Of a stretch of DNA of 6,300 nucleotides, positions 1 through 5,573 are shown piece after piece; the first letter of the stretch is position 1; each line of letters opens with the position of its first letter. The position numbers and the translations under genes are program-made. The notes below the pieces were generated by a model. It did not search any database and was not told where the DNA came from. It saw only the letters and a list, made by a program, of their open reading frames with translations. This DNA is from Bacteroidales bacterium UBA2716 (GTDB lineage Bacteria > Bacteroidota > Bacteroidia > Bacteroidales > UBA932): NCBI GenBank assembly GCA_002354005.1, contig DEKS01000007.1, positions 3,839-10,138 on the forward strand, read 5' to 3'.

Positions 1-1345
1 CGATATCGGCATGCACCGGCCGGTTCAGCGATTTCCGGTACTGCGCTTCCATGACGATGGCAAGGGCAATCAAGAGGACCGACAGCGCATTTTGCAGGAC
101 GATAAACACCTTGCTGAAAGTCATTTTGCTCTGCGCGCGGAAGTTCCCGCGGACCACGTCGATGGGTTTCCAGCGGCTTGAGAATAGGGCAGGCAAGAGT
201 CCCGCCAGGAACCCGACCACCAGCACCAGGCCGATGAAAATGGCGATGTATTTGGGTGTGAACTGAATCCGGATGGCTATGTCCGGGTCGTTCAGGAGGC
301 GGTTCACCACAGGCGTCCACCAAATGGCCAGAAGGAGGGAAACCGCAAAGCAGACCAGTGTAAAGAGCACGGACTCCAGGATTCTACGGCCAAAGACGGA
401 GGCCTGCGAGGCGCCGATAAGCCGCCTTGTAGCCATCTCTCGAGCCCTTTTTGCGCTGAGTGCCATGTTCAGGTTGATGTAGTTGAATACGGCACTGACC
501 AGGAGGAGCAGCACGGCCGCAAGCAGCAGGTCCAACGTCCGTTTGTCGCTGTGGGCGATATTTCCCGAGACAAAGGTGCCGCTTTGCGCGTCTCCGAATA
601 TCAGTTCATCCAGTCTATAGATCCGGACTCCTTGCAGGAAGGACGACCCGTAAGTGTCGTAGAGGCGCTTGCAGACCGCCACGGCCTTCTCTTCCAACGC
701 GTTCCTGTCGGCCCCCGGACGAAGTTTTACAAAGGTACAAACGCTGCCAAACTGGTCGTTGGGGTCGGAAAATGCCTTGACGGGCCCGTCGATGGAAAGG
801 ACGACATCGGCATAATCGAAGAGTGTGGACTTCCAGTCCCGCATGATGGCGGCGACGGTAAAGGCGTCTTCTCCCAATTTCCACTTGTCTCCGACTTTCA
901 GTCCGGACTTGTGCGAAAACTCCTCGCTGATAATCATATTGCCGGCATCGGACAGGACGTCTGGCCCGCCTTCTACAAATTTCAGATTGGGGAACAGCTC
1001 AAAGAAATGCCTGTCTGCCGTAACTATCTTGGCCTTCAGCATCCCCTCCTCCGGGAACAGGAGATAATCCACTAGAGACAGCCTGCCCGCCACCTCCACT
1101 TCCGGGGCGGCTTCTTGGATGGCATCCGTGAAGGTGTAGGTGAGTCCCAGCTGGTCCGGATGGCCGTCTTCCACCATTGCAAAGGTATAGATGTCCCGCC
1201 AGAGCGGGTTTTCATACTTGACCTCGAACTGCTGCACCACATAACTGCCGATGATAATCACAAACGCCAGGCTTACGGCCAGCCCCACCGCCTCGATGGC
1301 GGTGTATAACTTATTGCGGGACAGGAATTTCAGATAACTCTTCAT
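1..1345 (-). CDS. FtsX/MacB-like ABC transporter permease, N-terminal part (runs off left edge)
   Basis: The minus-strand frame is open from an ATG at 1345-1343 to the window edge: 448 complete codons with no stop. The protein starts MKSYLKFLSRNKLYTAIEAV. Likely membrane segments lie near residues 17-38, 268-289, 320-345, 365-388 and 413-435. A periplasmic MacB-like core (about 40-265) lies between the first two. The FtsX coupling region reads NYINLNMALSAKRAREMATR and then RLIGAS, just after the second segment. Segment five marks the start of a second core domain, so the full protein should be about 790 residues like its paralogue at 1764-4145, with which it is colinear. Such permeases work in the inner membrane with an ABC ATPase, usually exporting or extracting envelope substrates; substrate unknown. 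The ATG is supported by exact alignment with the paralogue's start. A hairpin lies 18 bp upstream, and I found no TAnnTTTG promoter on this strand. Confidence 0.93.
   Translation of the reverse strand, partial: MKSYLKFLSRNKLYTAIEAVGLAVSLAFVIIIGSYVVQQFEVKYENPLWRDIYTFAMVEDGHPDQLGLTYTFTDAIQEAAPEVEVAGRLSLVDYLLFPEEGMLKAKIVTADRHFFELFPNLKFVEGGPDVLSDAGNMIISEEFSHKSGLKVGDKWKLGEDAFTVAAIMRDWKSTLFDYADVVLSIDGPVKAFSDPNDQFGSVCTFVKLRPGADRNALEEKAVAVCKRLYDTYGSSFLQGVRIYRLDELIFGDAQSGTFVSGNIAHSDKRTLDLLLAAVLLLLVSAVFNYINLNMALSAKRAREMATRRLIGASQASVFGRRILESVLFTLVCFAVSLLLAIWWTPVVNRLLNDPDIAIRIQFTPKYIAIFIGLVLVVGFLAGLLPALFSSRWKPIDVVRGNFRAQSKMTFSKVFIVLQNALSVLLIALAIVMEAQYRKSLNRPVHADI
1246..1345. repeat. Duplicated 100-bp segment, copy A (5' end of permease A)
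   Basis: This stretch matches 4046-4145 with 10 differences in 100 positions by eye. Nine differences are synonymous and one changes residue 31 (Ile here, Leu in the other copy). Protein identity falls sharply after about residue 33. It is the permease side of a larger repeated module that continues through the promoter into the ORF6N gene. Confidence 0.85.
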
Positions 1346-1360
1346 ACTGTTTCTTTTTTC

Positions 1361-1386
1361 GTCATTCCCGGCTTGACCGGGAATCT
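1361..1386. repeat. Short palindromic intergenic repeat, GTCATTC...GAATCT type
   Basis: A perfect 8-bp stem, ATTCCCGG (1364-1371) with CCGGGAAT (1377-1384), encloses the 5-nt loop CTTGA. The outer sequence GTCATTC...GAATCT has the same form as the repeat at 5506-5532. Short repeats of this form are scattered through many bacterial genomes. Here the hairpin lies in the leader of the minus-strand permease, and its loop contains the presumed -33 TTG of the plus-strand ORF6N promoter. The equivalent place in the second module (4149-4160) keeps GGCTTGAC but not the stem. Confidence 0.75.
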
Positions 1387-1403
1387 CTTATTGCTTATAT
1401 TTG
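1373..1403 (+). promoter_or_regulatory. Bacteroidota-type promoter of the degraded ORF6N gene
   Basis: TATATTTG at 1396-1403 fits the TAnnTTTG -7 consensus. A TTG at 1373-1375, inside GGCTTGAC, lies 20 bp upstream. The other ORF6N copy has the same GGCTTGAC, the same 20-bp spacer and the same TATATTTGT (4153-4183), which supports a real promoter kept in both modules. The ATG follows 23 bp after the -7 element. Confidence 0.7.
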
Positions 1404-1426
1404 TGACGGACTAAAGATTGATTGAT

Positions 1427-1752
1427 ATGAGTGAAGATTTGATGATCGTCCAAAATCTGATTTATGAGATTCGTGGGCAGAAAGTGATGCTGGATTTTGA
1501 TCTGACAAGGTTGTACCAGGTGGAGACCAAAGTCTTGAACCAGGCTGTAAGGCGTAATATTAAAAGGTTTCCTGAGGATTTCATGTTCCAGCTTGATAAT
1601 AAGGAGTTTGCAAACTTGAAGTCACAAATTGTGACCTCAAGTTGCAAATATTTCAATACTTCGCGCTTTTGTTAAAGTAAGAGAGTATTTGCTCATGGTA
1701 TCTACCGTATCTGCTGAAGTAAAGGAGCTCCGCGCCAAGGTGGACCTTGCGA
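1427..1752 (+). pseudogene. ORF6N-domain protein, degraded (internal deletion with frameshift, 3' truncated)
   Basis: From the ATG at 1427 the frame encodes 82 residues and stops at 1673-1675. It begins MSEDLMIVQNLIYEIRGQKV and is clearly homologous to the intact gene at 4208-4789; the first 68 nt differ at 4 positions. Most of the ORF6N domain, a presumed DNA-binding domain also found in phage proteins, is present up to SQIVTSS. Homology then continues in another frame from 1641 (VANISILRAFVKVREYLLM, then SAEVKELRAKVDL). Relative to the paralogue, 86 nt are missing between the ACC codon at 1634-1636 and the GTT at 1641. Similarity ends near 1750, where a dispersed repeat begins, so the last ~55 codons (coiled coil and tail) are lost. 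A TTG nine bases upstream (1418) is in frame, but the ATG aligns with the paralogue. The 82-residue product could still be made, as the promoter is intact. Confidence 0.87.
1613..1643. repeat. Imperfect palindrome inside ORF6N coding sequence, copy A
   Basis: The core GTCACAA-A-TTGTGAC (1621-1635) is a perfect 7-bp inverted repeat. Pairing continues outward to 1613/1643, giving 14 of 15 pairs with one mismatch (A1620/C1636). The intact paralogue has a similar palindrome at the same codons (4397-4421). The right arm ends exactly at the deletion junction of the pseudogene. Confidence 0.7.
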
Positions 1753-1769
1753 TAGCGAAGAATCTATTC
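1749..1769. repeat. Right half of dispersed repeat at the pseudogene/permease junction
   Basis: These 21 bases match 5515-5535 at 20 positions; the shared core is TAGCGAAGAATCTATTC. Only the right half of the longer GTCATTC...GAATCT repeat is present. ORF6N homology ends where it starts. The stop codon of the minus-strand permease (CTA on the plus strand, 1764-1766) lies inside it, so the permease's last codons and this repeat share sequence. Confidence 0.7.
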
Positions 1770-4145
1770 CTTTTTCAGTTCCGTCGCCGGGTTGGTCCGG
1801 GCGGCCTTGAGGGTTTGCCAGAGGACCGAGCCCATGGTGATAGCGAATGTCACAGCGGCAGTAGCTGCAAATATCCACCAATATCCGCTTATCCTCTCCG
1901 GATAGCTCTCCAGGAAACGTCCGACCATCCACACCGACAAAGGAATGCCAATGGCTATGGCAATTATCGTCAATACAAGGAACGTCCTGGCGAGCCGTTT
2001 CACCTCTAGCGATACAGTACTGCCGAAAACCTTTCGTATGGCCACGTCCTTTGAATAAGAAGCGGCAAACCATGTACTCATGGCAATCATGCCAAGAATG
2101 GAGAGTAGGACTGATACCAACGTAAAGAGCTCGATAAGCCGCACGTACTGTTTCAGGTCATCATATTCCCTGGCAATGATTTCATCCAGATATCCGCAGA
2201 TGACACCCGGAAAGCCAAGGACATCTGAAAGCCCTTTTGTTTCACGGTAATAGGAACGGATATACCCCTTGAACCATTGTTCAAATTCCTTTCTGTCTCC
2301 CCCAACCTCTATCCAGATACCGGAAAGCTGTTCGGAAGACATGATACTGACTGCAAAAAGTTCCTGAATCTCATCTCCGAATCTGAACCTAGGGGCATCA
2401 TTTACGGGATAACCGCGGAAGTTTTCAACAACGCCTCCGATGGATGTAATATCGGGGTTGGTATAGTCTCCCCAAAGGCGGGAAGGCGCGGAATCTTCTT
2501 CCGTCACGCCGATATAATTCCTGGCCTCTTCGGTGAGCCAGAAGGTCCCGGGAACAGATTCTCCCCACTGCTCCATTATTCTGAAACCCAACATCCGGAA
2601 TGCAGTGCTGTCGCACTGGACAAAGCTGTAGAACGCGCCTGGAGGGCCGGTCTGGATACCCCAGCTTTTCGTCGGATAGCCGGTTCCGTATCCGATGGCA
2701 TTCACCTGCGGATTCGCAGTAAGCGCATTGCCTATATCCATTATCGGCTCATATATTCCAGGGAAGAAGTGATAGAGGTTCTTTAACGGAGTGGTTCCGA
2801 TATCCTGTTTCAGCATAAAGCGAAGCTGGGCTTCAACGGAAATGGAAGCGACGATGAAAAGGATCGAAAGGACTGTCTGGAATACAATGAATACCTGATT
2901 AATCCCCATTTTGCGCTTCCGACGAACCTGGCCTGTCACCACATCCAAGGGACGGTAAGAGGCCATGACCATTGCCGGGATAATCCCGGAAAGGAAGCCG
3001 ATGACAACGACAAGGGTCAGAGATATCAAAAAGAATGTGCCGCTGAAAGGGATATGAAAAGGTATCGTTAGTCCTTCCGGCCTAAGTCCATTCAGAAGCG
3101 GAACCAACCATTCGGCCAAGAGTACTGCAAATGCATAGCATACGAGCGTGAACACCGTAGACTCGGCTATGCCTTTGAGGACAACCGACTTCCTGCTTGC
3201 GCCCACCAGCTGGCGGGTAGCCATTTCCTTGGCCCGTTCACCGGATACCGCCAGATTCAAATTGACATAATTCAATATGGCCGACAGAAGCAAGATGAGT
3301 CCCAGAATCACAAGAACGGTAATGTACAAGCGGTTTCCCTGGCGAAGCCCTTCATAACTGTCAGAGGAGAAGAAAATGTCGGTAAAGGCCGTTGCCATCG
3401 GCTTTTCCTTATCCCCCTTGTTCACATACGGTTCAAACAAATCCAAGTACTTCGCAGAAAACTCTTCCATATCAAAATCCGGCTGCATGTCGGCAAGCAC
3501 GTTTACAAACTGCCCGCTTCCGGTATTGAAAAGATCCGATTCCACGATTTCAACTACAGCAGGAATCTTGGAGCGAAAACTGAGCATAAGGTCAAAGTCA
3601 TCCAGGATAGAATAGGAAGGATCGCCGATGACGGCTACAATCTGCTCCTGAACGGGAGTCTGTTCCTCTCCTTCAGCTCCAATGTTGGCAATGGTAACAT
3701 ATTCGCCAACGGGGTCCTTGTCGGGAAAGAACTTCCTCGCGGCCGATTCTGTGATGAGAACACCGCTCCCGTTCCGGAAAGGCTCAATGTCGCCATCAAT
3801 GACGTGCTGCGGAACGTAGTTGACAATTCCGGGATCGGCAATCATGGCCATTACTAGGTCTTTGTCTCCATCGAGGAGTGCGAGAAACTCTATTCGCCTG
3901 AAAGCGGCAAGGGATTTGATTTCCGGGATGGATGAAAGGCTTTCCATATTTCGGTATTCCGTCCCAAAACTGTCGGGGCCGATGGAATACAGGTTGGTTC
4001 CCGGTGGCGTGTCCTGGCGGATTCTGAGCTGATCGGCAATGGATATGCCGATGAGAATCACAAACGCCAGGCTCACGGCCAGTCCCACCGCCTCGATGGC
4101 GGTGTACAGTTTATTGCGGGAGAGGAATTTCAGGTAGCTTTTCAT
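1764..4145 (-). CDS. FtsX/MacB-like ABC transporter permease, double-domain form
   Basis: A complete 793-residue protein. Eight likely membrane segments sit near residues 17-38, 274-296, 327-350, 370-393, 414-435, 668-692, 720-742 and 755-777. This is the pattern of two fused MacB-like halves: each has one helix, a periplasmic core domain (about 40-270 and 440-665) and three FtsX helices. Cytoplasmic coupling motifs are visible in both halves: EMATRQLVGAS at 307-317 and DVAIRKVFGST at 700-710. The tail ARTNPATELKKE is typical of the family, as is the length of about 800. It should act in the inner membrane with an ABC ATPase; no ATPase lies in the window and the substrate is unknown. It is a paralogue of the permease at 1-1345, in the same direction, with only the degraded ORF6N gene between them. 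Its start faces the intact ORF6N gene across 62 bp. I found no TAnnTTTG on its own strand upstream, so transcription may begin further away. Confidence 0.95.
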   Translation of the reverse strand: MKSYLKFLSRNKLYTAIEAVGLAVSLAFVILIGISIADQLRIRQDTPPGTNLYSIGPDSFGTEYRNMESLSSIPEIKSLAAFRRIEFLALLDGDKDLVMAMIADPGIVNYVPQHVIDGDIEPFRNGSGVLITESAARKFFPDKDPVGEYVTIANIGAEGEEQTPVQEQIVAVIGDPSYSILDDFDLMLSFRSKIPAVVEIVESDLFNTGSGQFVNVLADMQPDFDMEEFSAKYLDLFEPYVNKGDKEKPMATAFTDIFFSSDSYEGLRQGNRLYITVLVILGLILLLSAILNYVNLNLAVSGERAKEMATRQLVGASRKSVVLKGIAESTVFTLVCYAFAVLLAEWLVPLLNGLRPEGLTIPFHIPFSGTFFLISLTLVVVIGFLSGIIPAMVMASYRPLDVVTGQVRRKRKMGINQVFIVFQTVLSILFIVASISVEAQLRFMLKQDIGTTPLKNLYHFFPGIYEPIMDIGNALTANPQVNAIGYGTGYPTKSWGIQTGPPGAFYSFVQCDSTAFRMLGFRIMEQWGESVPGTFWLTEEARNYIGVTEEDSAPSRLWGDYTNPDITSIGGVVENFRGYPVNDAPRFRFGDEIQELFAVSIMSSEQLSGIWIEVGGDRKEFEQWFKGYIRSYYRETKGLSDVLGFPGVICGYLDEIIAREYDDLKQYVRLIELFTLVSVLLSILGMIAMSTWFAASYSKDVAIRKVFGSTVSLEVKRLARTFLVLTIIAIAIGIPLSVWMVGRFLESYPERISGYWWIFAATAAVTFAITMGSVLWQTLKAARTNPATELKKE
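4046..4145. repeat. Duplicated 100-bp segment, copy B (5' end of permease B)
   Basis: This is the counterpart of 1246-1345, with 10 differences in 100 positions, nine of them synonymous. It covers codons 1-33 of the complete permease, and similarity to copy A resumes across the promoter and the ORF6N gene on the other side. Confidence 0.85.
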
Positions 4146-4152
4146 ATCTGGC

Positions 4153-4183
4153 TTGACTTGTTTTCTACTATTGTCTATATTTG
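4153..4183 (+). promoter_or_regulatory. Bacteroidota-type promoter of the intact ORF6N gene
   Basis: TATATTTG at 4176-4183 fits TAnnTTTG. TTG at 4153-4155, within GGCTTGAC, lies 20 bp upstream, exactly as in the promoter at 1373-1403. The intervening sequence differs between the two copies while the boxes and spacing are kept. The gene's ATG is 24 bp downstream of the -7 box. Confidence 0.75.
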
Positions 4184-4207
4184 TAACGAACGATAAATTG
4201 TTGGGTT

Positions 4208-4789
4208 ATGAGTGAGGATTTGATTCTCGTCCAAAATCTGATCTATGAGATTCGTGGGCAGAAAGTGATGCTGGACGCCGATCTGGCAAAGTTGTACCAA
4301 GTGGAGACCAAGGTACTTAACCAGGCGGTTAAGAGAAATGCTGAGCGTTTCCCCTCCGACTTTATGTTTCGATTAACGGCGGAGGAAGTGCTAAATATGA
4401 GGTCACAATTTGTGACCGCATCTAAAAGAAACACTTCTGCGCCACCTTTTGCTTTTACAGAGCAGGGCATCGCTATGCTCGCAAGTGTGCGGAAAAGTCC
4501 TATCGCTGTTGCTACAAGCATATCCATCATGCGCGTCTTCGTGCGAGTGCGGCAGTACCTGCTCACAACGGCCTCCATGTCGGCCGAACTGAAGGAACTC
4601 CGGGCCAAAGTGGACCTGCTGGCCATGCAGCAGGAGGAGAACCTCGGTGCAATCAACGACCTTTCGGAGGATGTCCGGCAGGACATCGACAACCTGTATC
4701 TGGCCATCGGCGAACTCTCTTCCCGCATTGAAGAGAAGAAGCACGAGCCGCAGCGACGTATTGGATTCCAGCAGAATATGGAGAACTGA
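4208..4789 (+). CDS. ORF6N-domain protein
   Basis: A 193-residue protein beginning MSEDLILVQNLIYEIRGQKV. Residues about 8-95 form an ORF6N domain: IRGQKVMLDADLAKLYQVET, then KVLNQAVKRNAERFPSDFMF, SQFVT and FAFTEQGIAML are its recognisable blocks. Residues about 123-180 are rich in Glu, Lys, Leu and Gln in a coiled-coil pattern, and the tail has the family's RRIGF ending. ORF6N is a presumed DNA-binding domain shared by phage and bacterial proteins; the cellular role of these stand-alone Bacteroidota proteins is not established. The ATG at 4208 follows the promoter at a normal distance and matches the degraded copy. The segment between SQFVT and FAFTEQ (KRNTSAPP) differs from the aromatic, glycine-rich sequence I recall in relatives. 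The 3' third is richer in GC (about 60%) than the 5' end (about 42-50%). It is divergent from the permease and upstream of the DUF5674-like operon. Confidence 0.92.
   Translation: MSEDLILVQNLIYEIRGQKVMLDADLAKLYQVETKVLNQAVKRNAERFPSDFMFRLTAEEVLNMRSQFVTASKRNTSAPPFAFTEQGIAMLASVRKSPIAVATSISIMRVFVRVRQYLLTTASMSAELKELRAKVDLLAMQQEENLGAINDLSEDVRQDIDNLYLAIGELSSRIEEKKHEPQRRIGFQQNMEN
4397..4421. repeat. Palindrome inside ORF6N coding sequence, copy B
   Basis: GGTCACAA-T-TTGTGACC (4401-4417) is a perfect inverted repeat with 8-bp arms and one central base. Pairing extends to 4397/4421 with one mismatch (A4400/G4418). It covers the codons for M-R-S-Q-F-V-T-A and corresponds codon for codon to the palindrome at 1613-1643. 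Confidence 0.7.
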
Positions 4790-4806
4790 TTTGCCATTTT
4801 TATTTG

Positions 4807-4814
4807 TATCTTTG
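4807..4814 (+). promoter_or_regulatory. Candidate -7 box of the DUF5674-like operon
   Basis: TATCTTTG fits TAnnTTTG and lies 15 bp before the ATG at 4830, in an AT-rich gap of 40 bp after the ORF6N stop. No good -33 TTG sits at the usual ~20-bp distance, so the upstream box is weak or absent. The position suggests the two small genes can be transcribed separately from ORF6N. Confidence 0.6.
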
Positions 4815-4829
4815 TCGAAACACTTTTTT

Positions 4830-5171
4830 ATGCAGATTCTTCAAAAGCCCATCTCCATTGCAGAACTCAAAGAGTTGGCACAAAACACATTCGGCGATAT
4901 GATAAAATGCGTGGCCGATGTTACGCGTGGCCTTCTGGCCATCGATGCCGATTTGCATGCAGACTTGGAGCGTCTTCTTTTGGAAGACGGCTCTGCACAG
5001 GAAGACCTTTGGGGCTTCAACCTCTGGGTAGAGGAAGAGGGCGATGATTTCATTGAGTTCGAATCGCTTATCAATATCCGCTCCTGGCAGGGAAATCCTT
5101 CACGGGACGTGGAGGATCCGGAGGTTCGGGCCGCCATTAAAACCATTGTCGATAAATTCATTACAGCATAA
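4830..5171 (+). CDS. DUF5674-like protein
   Basis: A 113-residue soluble protein with no signal peptide or membrane helix. The pattern ISIAELKELAQNTFGDMIKC, then VDADLHAD-like and LLLEDGSAQEDLWGFNLW blocks, IEFESLINIR-Q-GN-S--VEDPEVR and a final Ile-rich helix, matches what I recall of the DUF5674 family, which is about this length and has no known function. The invariant-looking LEDGS-QEDLWG and the acidic stretch before the INIR block are the likely functional core. The ATG at 4830 is chosen because it follows a TAnnTTTG box by 15 bp and begins the family's N-terminus. A longer in-frame reading from 4647 would overlap ORF6N and is unlikely. The stop at 5169-5171 is immediately followed by the next ATG, so the two genes are probably translated together. 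Assignment rests on memory of the family, not on a search. Confidence 0.8.
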   Translation: MQILQKPISIAELKELAQNTFGDMIKCVADVTRGLLAIDADLHADLERLLLEDGSAQEDLWGFNLWVEEEGDDFIEFESLINIRSWQGNPSRDVEDPEVRAAIKTIVDKFITA

Positions 5172-5501
5172 ATGCAACACGCGTCTTTGGAAAACGGCCG
5201 TTGGGCCGAACTCACTTTCCCGCAGCAGATGGCCAACATCGGCAGCGAAACTTCCCGTGTCCTGAAGGCACTGGAGACCGGGAAAGAGAGCCGCGCCCAG
5301 AGTGCATTTGCCCGCTTCCAGGAACTCATTGACCTTACCATCCGATACGGCCGTCTCGGGCAGCCGGCATCGGCCCGCAGTGCCATGTGGGAGGAACTCT
5401 GCCGTTTCCGGGAGTTGTATTGCGCCGCCTTCCAGGAGAGAAATCTTCCCGAACTCGCCGCCGCTAACCGGTATTTGGACCAATTTGCTTCCATTCGATA
5501 G
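5172..5501 (+). CDS. Small hypothetical protein, co-transcribed with the DUF5674-like gene
   Basis: A 109-residue protein whose ATG directly abuts the preceding stop (TAAATG), a strong sign of a single mRNA and coupled translation. It begins MQHASLENGRWAELTFPQQM, followed by ANIGSETSRVLKALETG. It appears entirely helical: Ala-, Glu- and Arg-rich helices, no membrane segment and no signal peptide. I recall small proteins with a similar opening (GRW..L...QM.NIGSEV.R) from Bacteroidota and Clostridia, but I know no function or named domain. The codon bias and GC content (about 57%) match the preceding gene. The two-small-gene layout resembles toxin-antitoxin or other paired systems, but nothing in the sequence shows toxicity or an enzyme active site. 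Confidence 0.85.
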   Translation: MQHASLENGRWAELTFPQQMANIGSETSRVLKALETGKESRAQSAFARFQELIDLTIRYGRLGQPASARSAMWEELCRFRELYCAAFQERNLPELAAANRYLDQFASIR

Positions 5502-5503
5502 TC

Positions 5504-5535
5504 TGTCATTCTGAGCGTTAGCGAAGAATCTATTC
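5504..5535. repeat. Dispersed intergenic repeat (GTCATTCTGAGCG...GAATCT type)
   Basis: The element starts TGTCATTCTGAGCG and ends TAGCGAAGAATCTATTC, directly after the stop at 5501. Its right half recurs at 1749-1769 with one difference, and its outer ends resemble the hairpin repeat at 1361-1386. ATTCT/AGAAT at the ends can pair. The terminal AAGAAT-CT-ATTCTT followed by a T run (to 5541) could act as a weak terminator for the upstream pair, although the loop is very tight. This form of repeat is familiar from intergenic regions of Bacteroidales genomes. Confidence 0.7.
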
Positions 5536-5538
5536 TTT

Positions 5539-5570
5539 TTTGGTTTGTAACTAAAATTTAGTTACTTTTG
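5539..5570 (+). promoter_or_regulatory. hicAB promoter (Bacteroidota type), nearly leaderless
   Basis: TACTTTTG at 5563-5570 fits TAnnTTTG. TTTG at 5539-5542 lies 20 bp upstream. The hicA ATG at 5574 begins only 3 bp after the -7 box, so a start a few bases downstream of the box would give an mRNA with almost no leader. Confidence 0.65.
5547..5565. promoter_or_regulatory. Perfect 19-bp palindrome, likely hicAB operator
   Basis: GTAACTAAA-A-TTTAGTTAC has perfect 9-bp arms around a single central base. It fills the spacer of the hicAB promoter and overlaps the first three bases of the -7 box. HicB antitoxins with a ribbon-helix-helix or HTH domain commonly repress their own operon by binding such sites, so this is the expected operator. 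Bound protein would block RNA polymerase. Confidence 0.75.
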
Positions 5571-5573
5571 CAT

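Noticed and set aside
551..1075. 174-codon open frame on the plus strand
   Set aside because: It lies antisense to permease A, whose minus-strand frame is fully open, has membrane segments and FtsX motifs and aligns with its paralogue. The plus-strand product shows no recognisable motif.
1418..1426. TTG start nine bases upstream for the degraded ORF6N gene
   Set aside because: The ATG at 1427 aligns exactly with the start of the intact copy; the upstream codons (TTG ATT GAT) have no counterpart there.
1346..1763. Insertion sequence or phage remnant around the degraded ORF6N gene
   Set aside because: No transposase, integrase, terminal inverted repeats of IS type or target-site duplications were seen. 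The flanking short repeats are palindromic intergenic elements, not IS ends.
2277..2786. 169-codon open frame on the plus strand
   Set aside because: Antisense to the second periplasmic region of permease B; low-complexity shadow with no promoter or family resemblance.
4647..4829. Longer reading of the DUF5674-like gene starting inside ORF6N
   Set aside because: The extra ~61 residues are the Ser/Arg-rich shadow of the ORF6N coiled coil, and the candidate -7 box at 4807-4814 lies downstream of that start.
4841..5509. 222-codon open frame on the minus strand
   Set aside because: Spans both small plus-strand genes, is Ser/Arg-rich in the manner of an antisense shadow, and has no start context; the plus-strand genes have a candidate promoter and a tight TAAATG junction.
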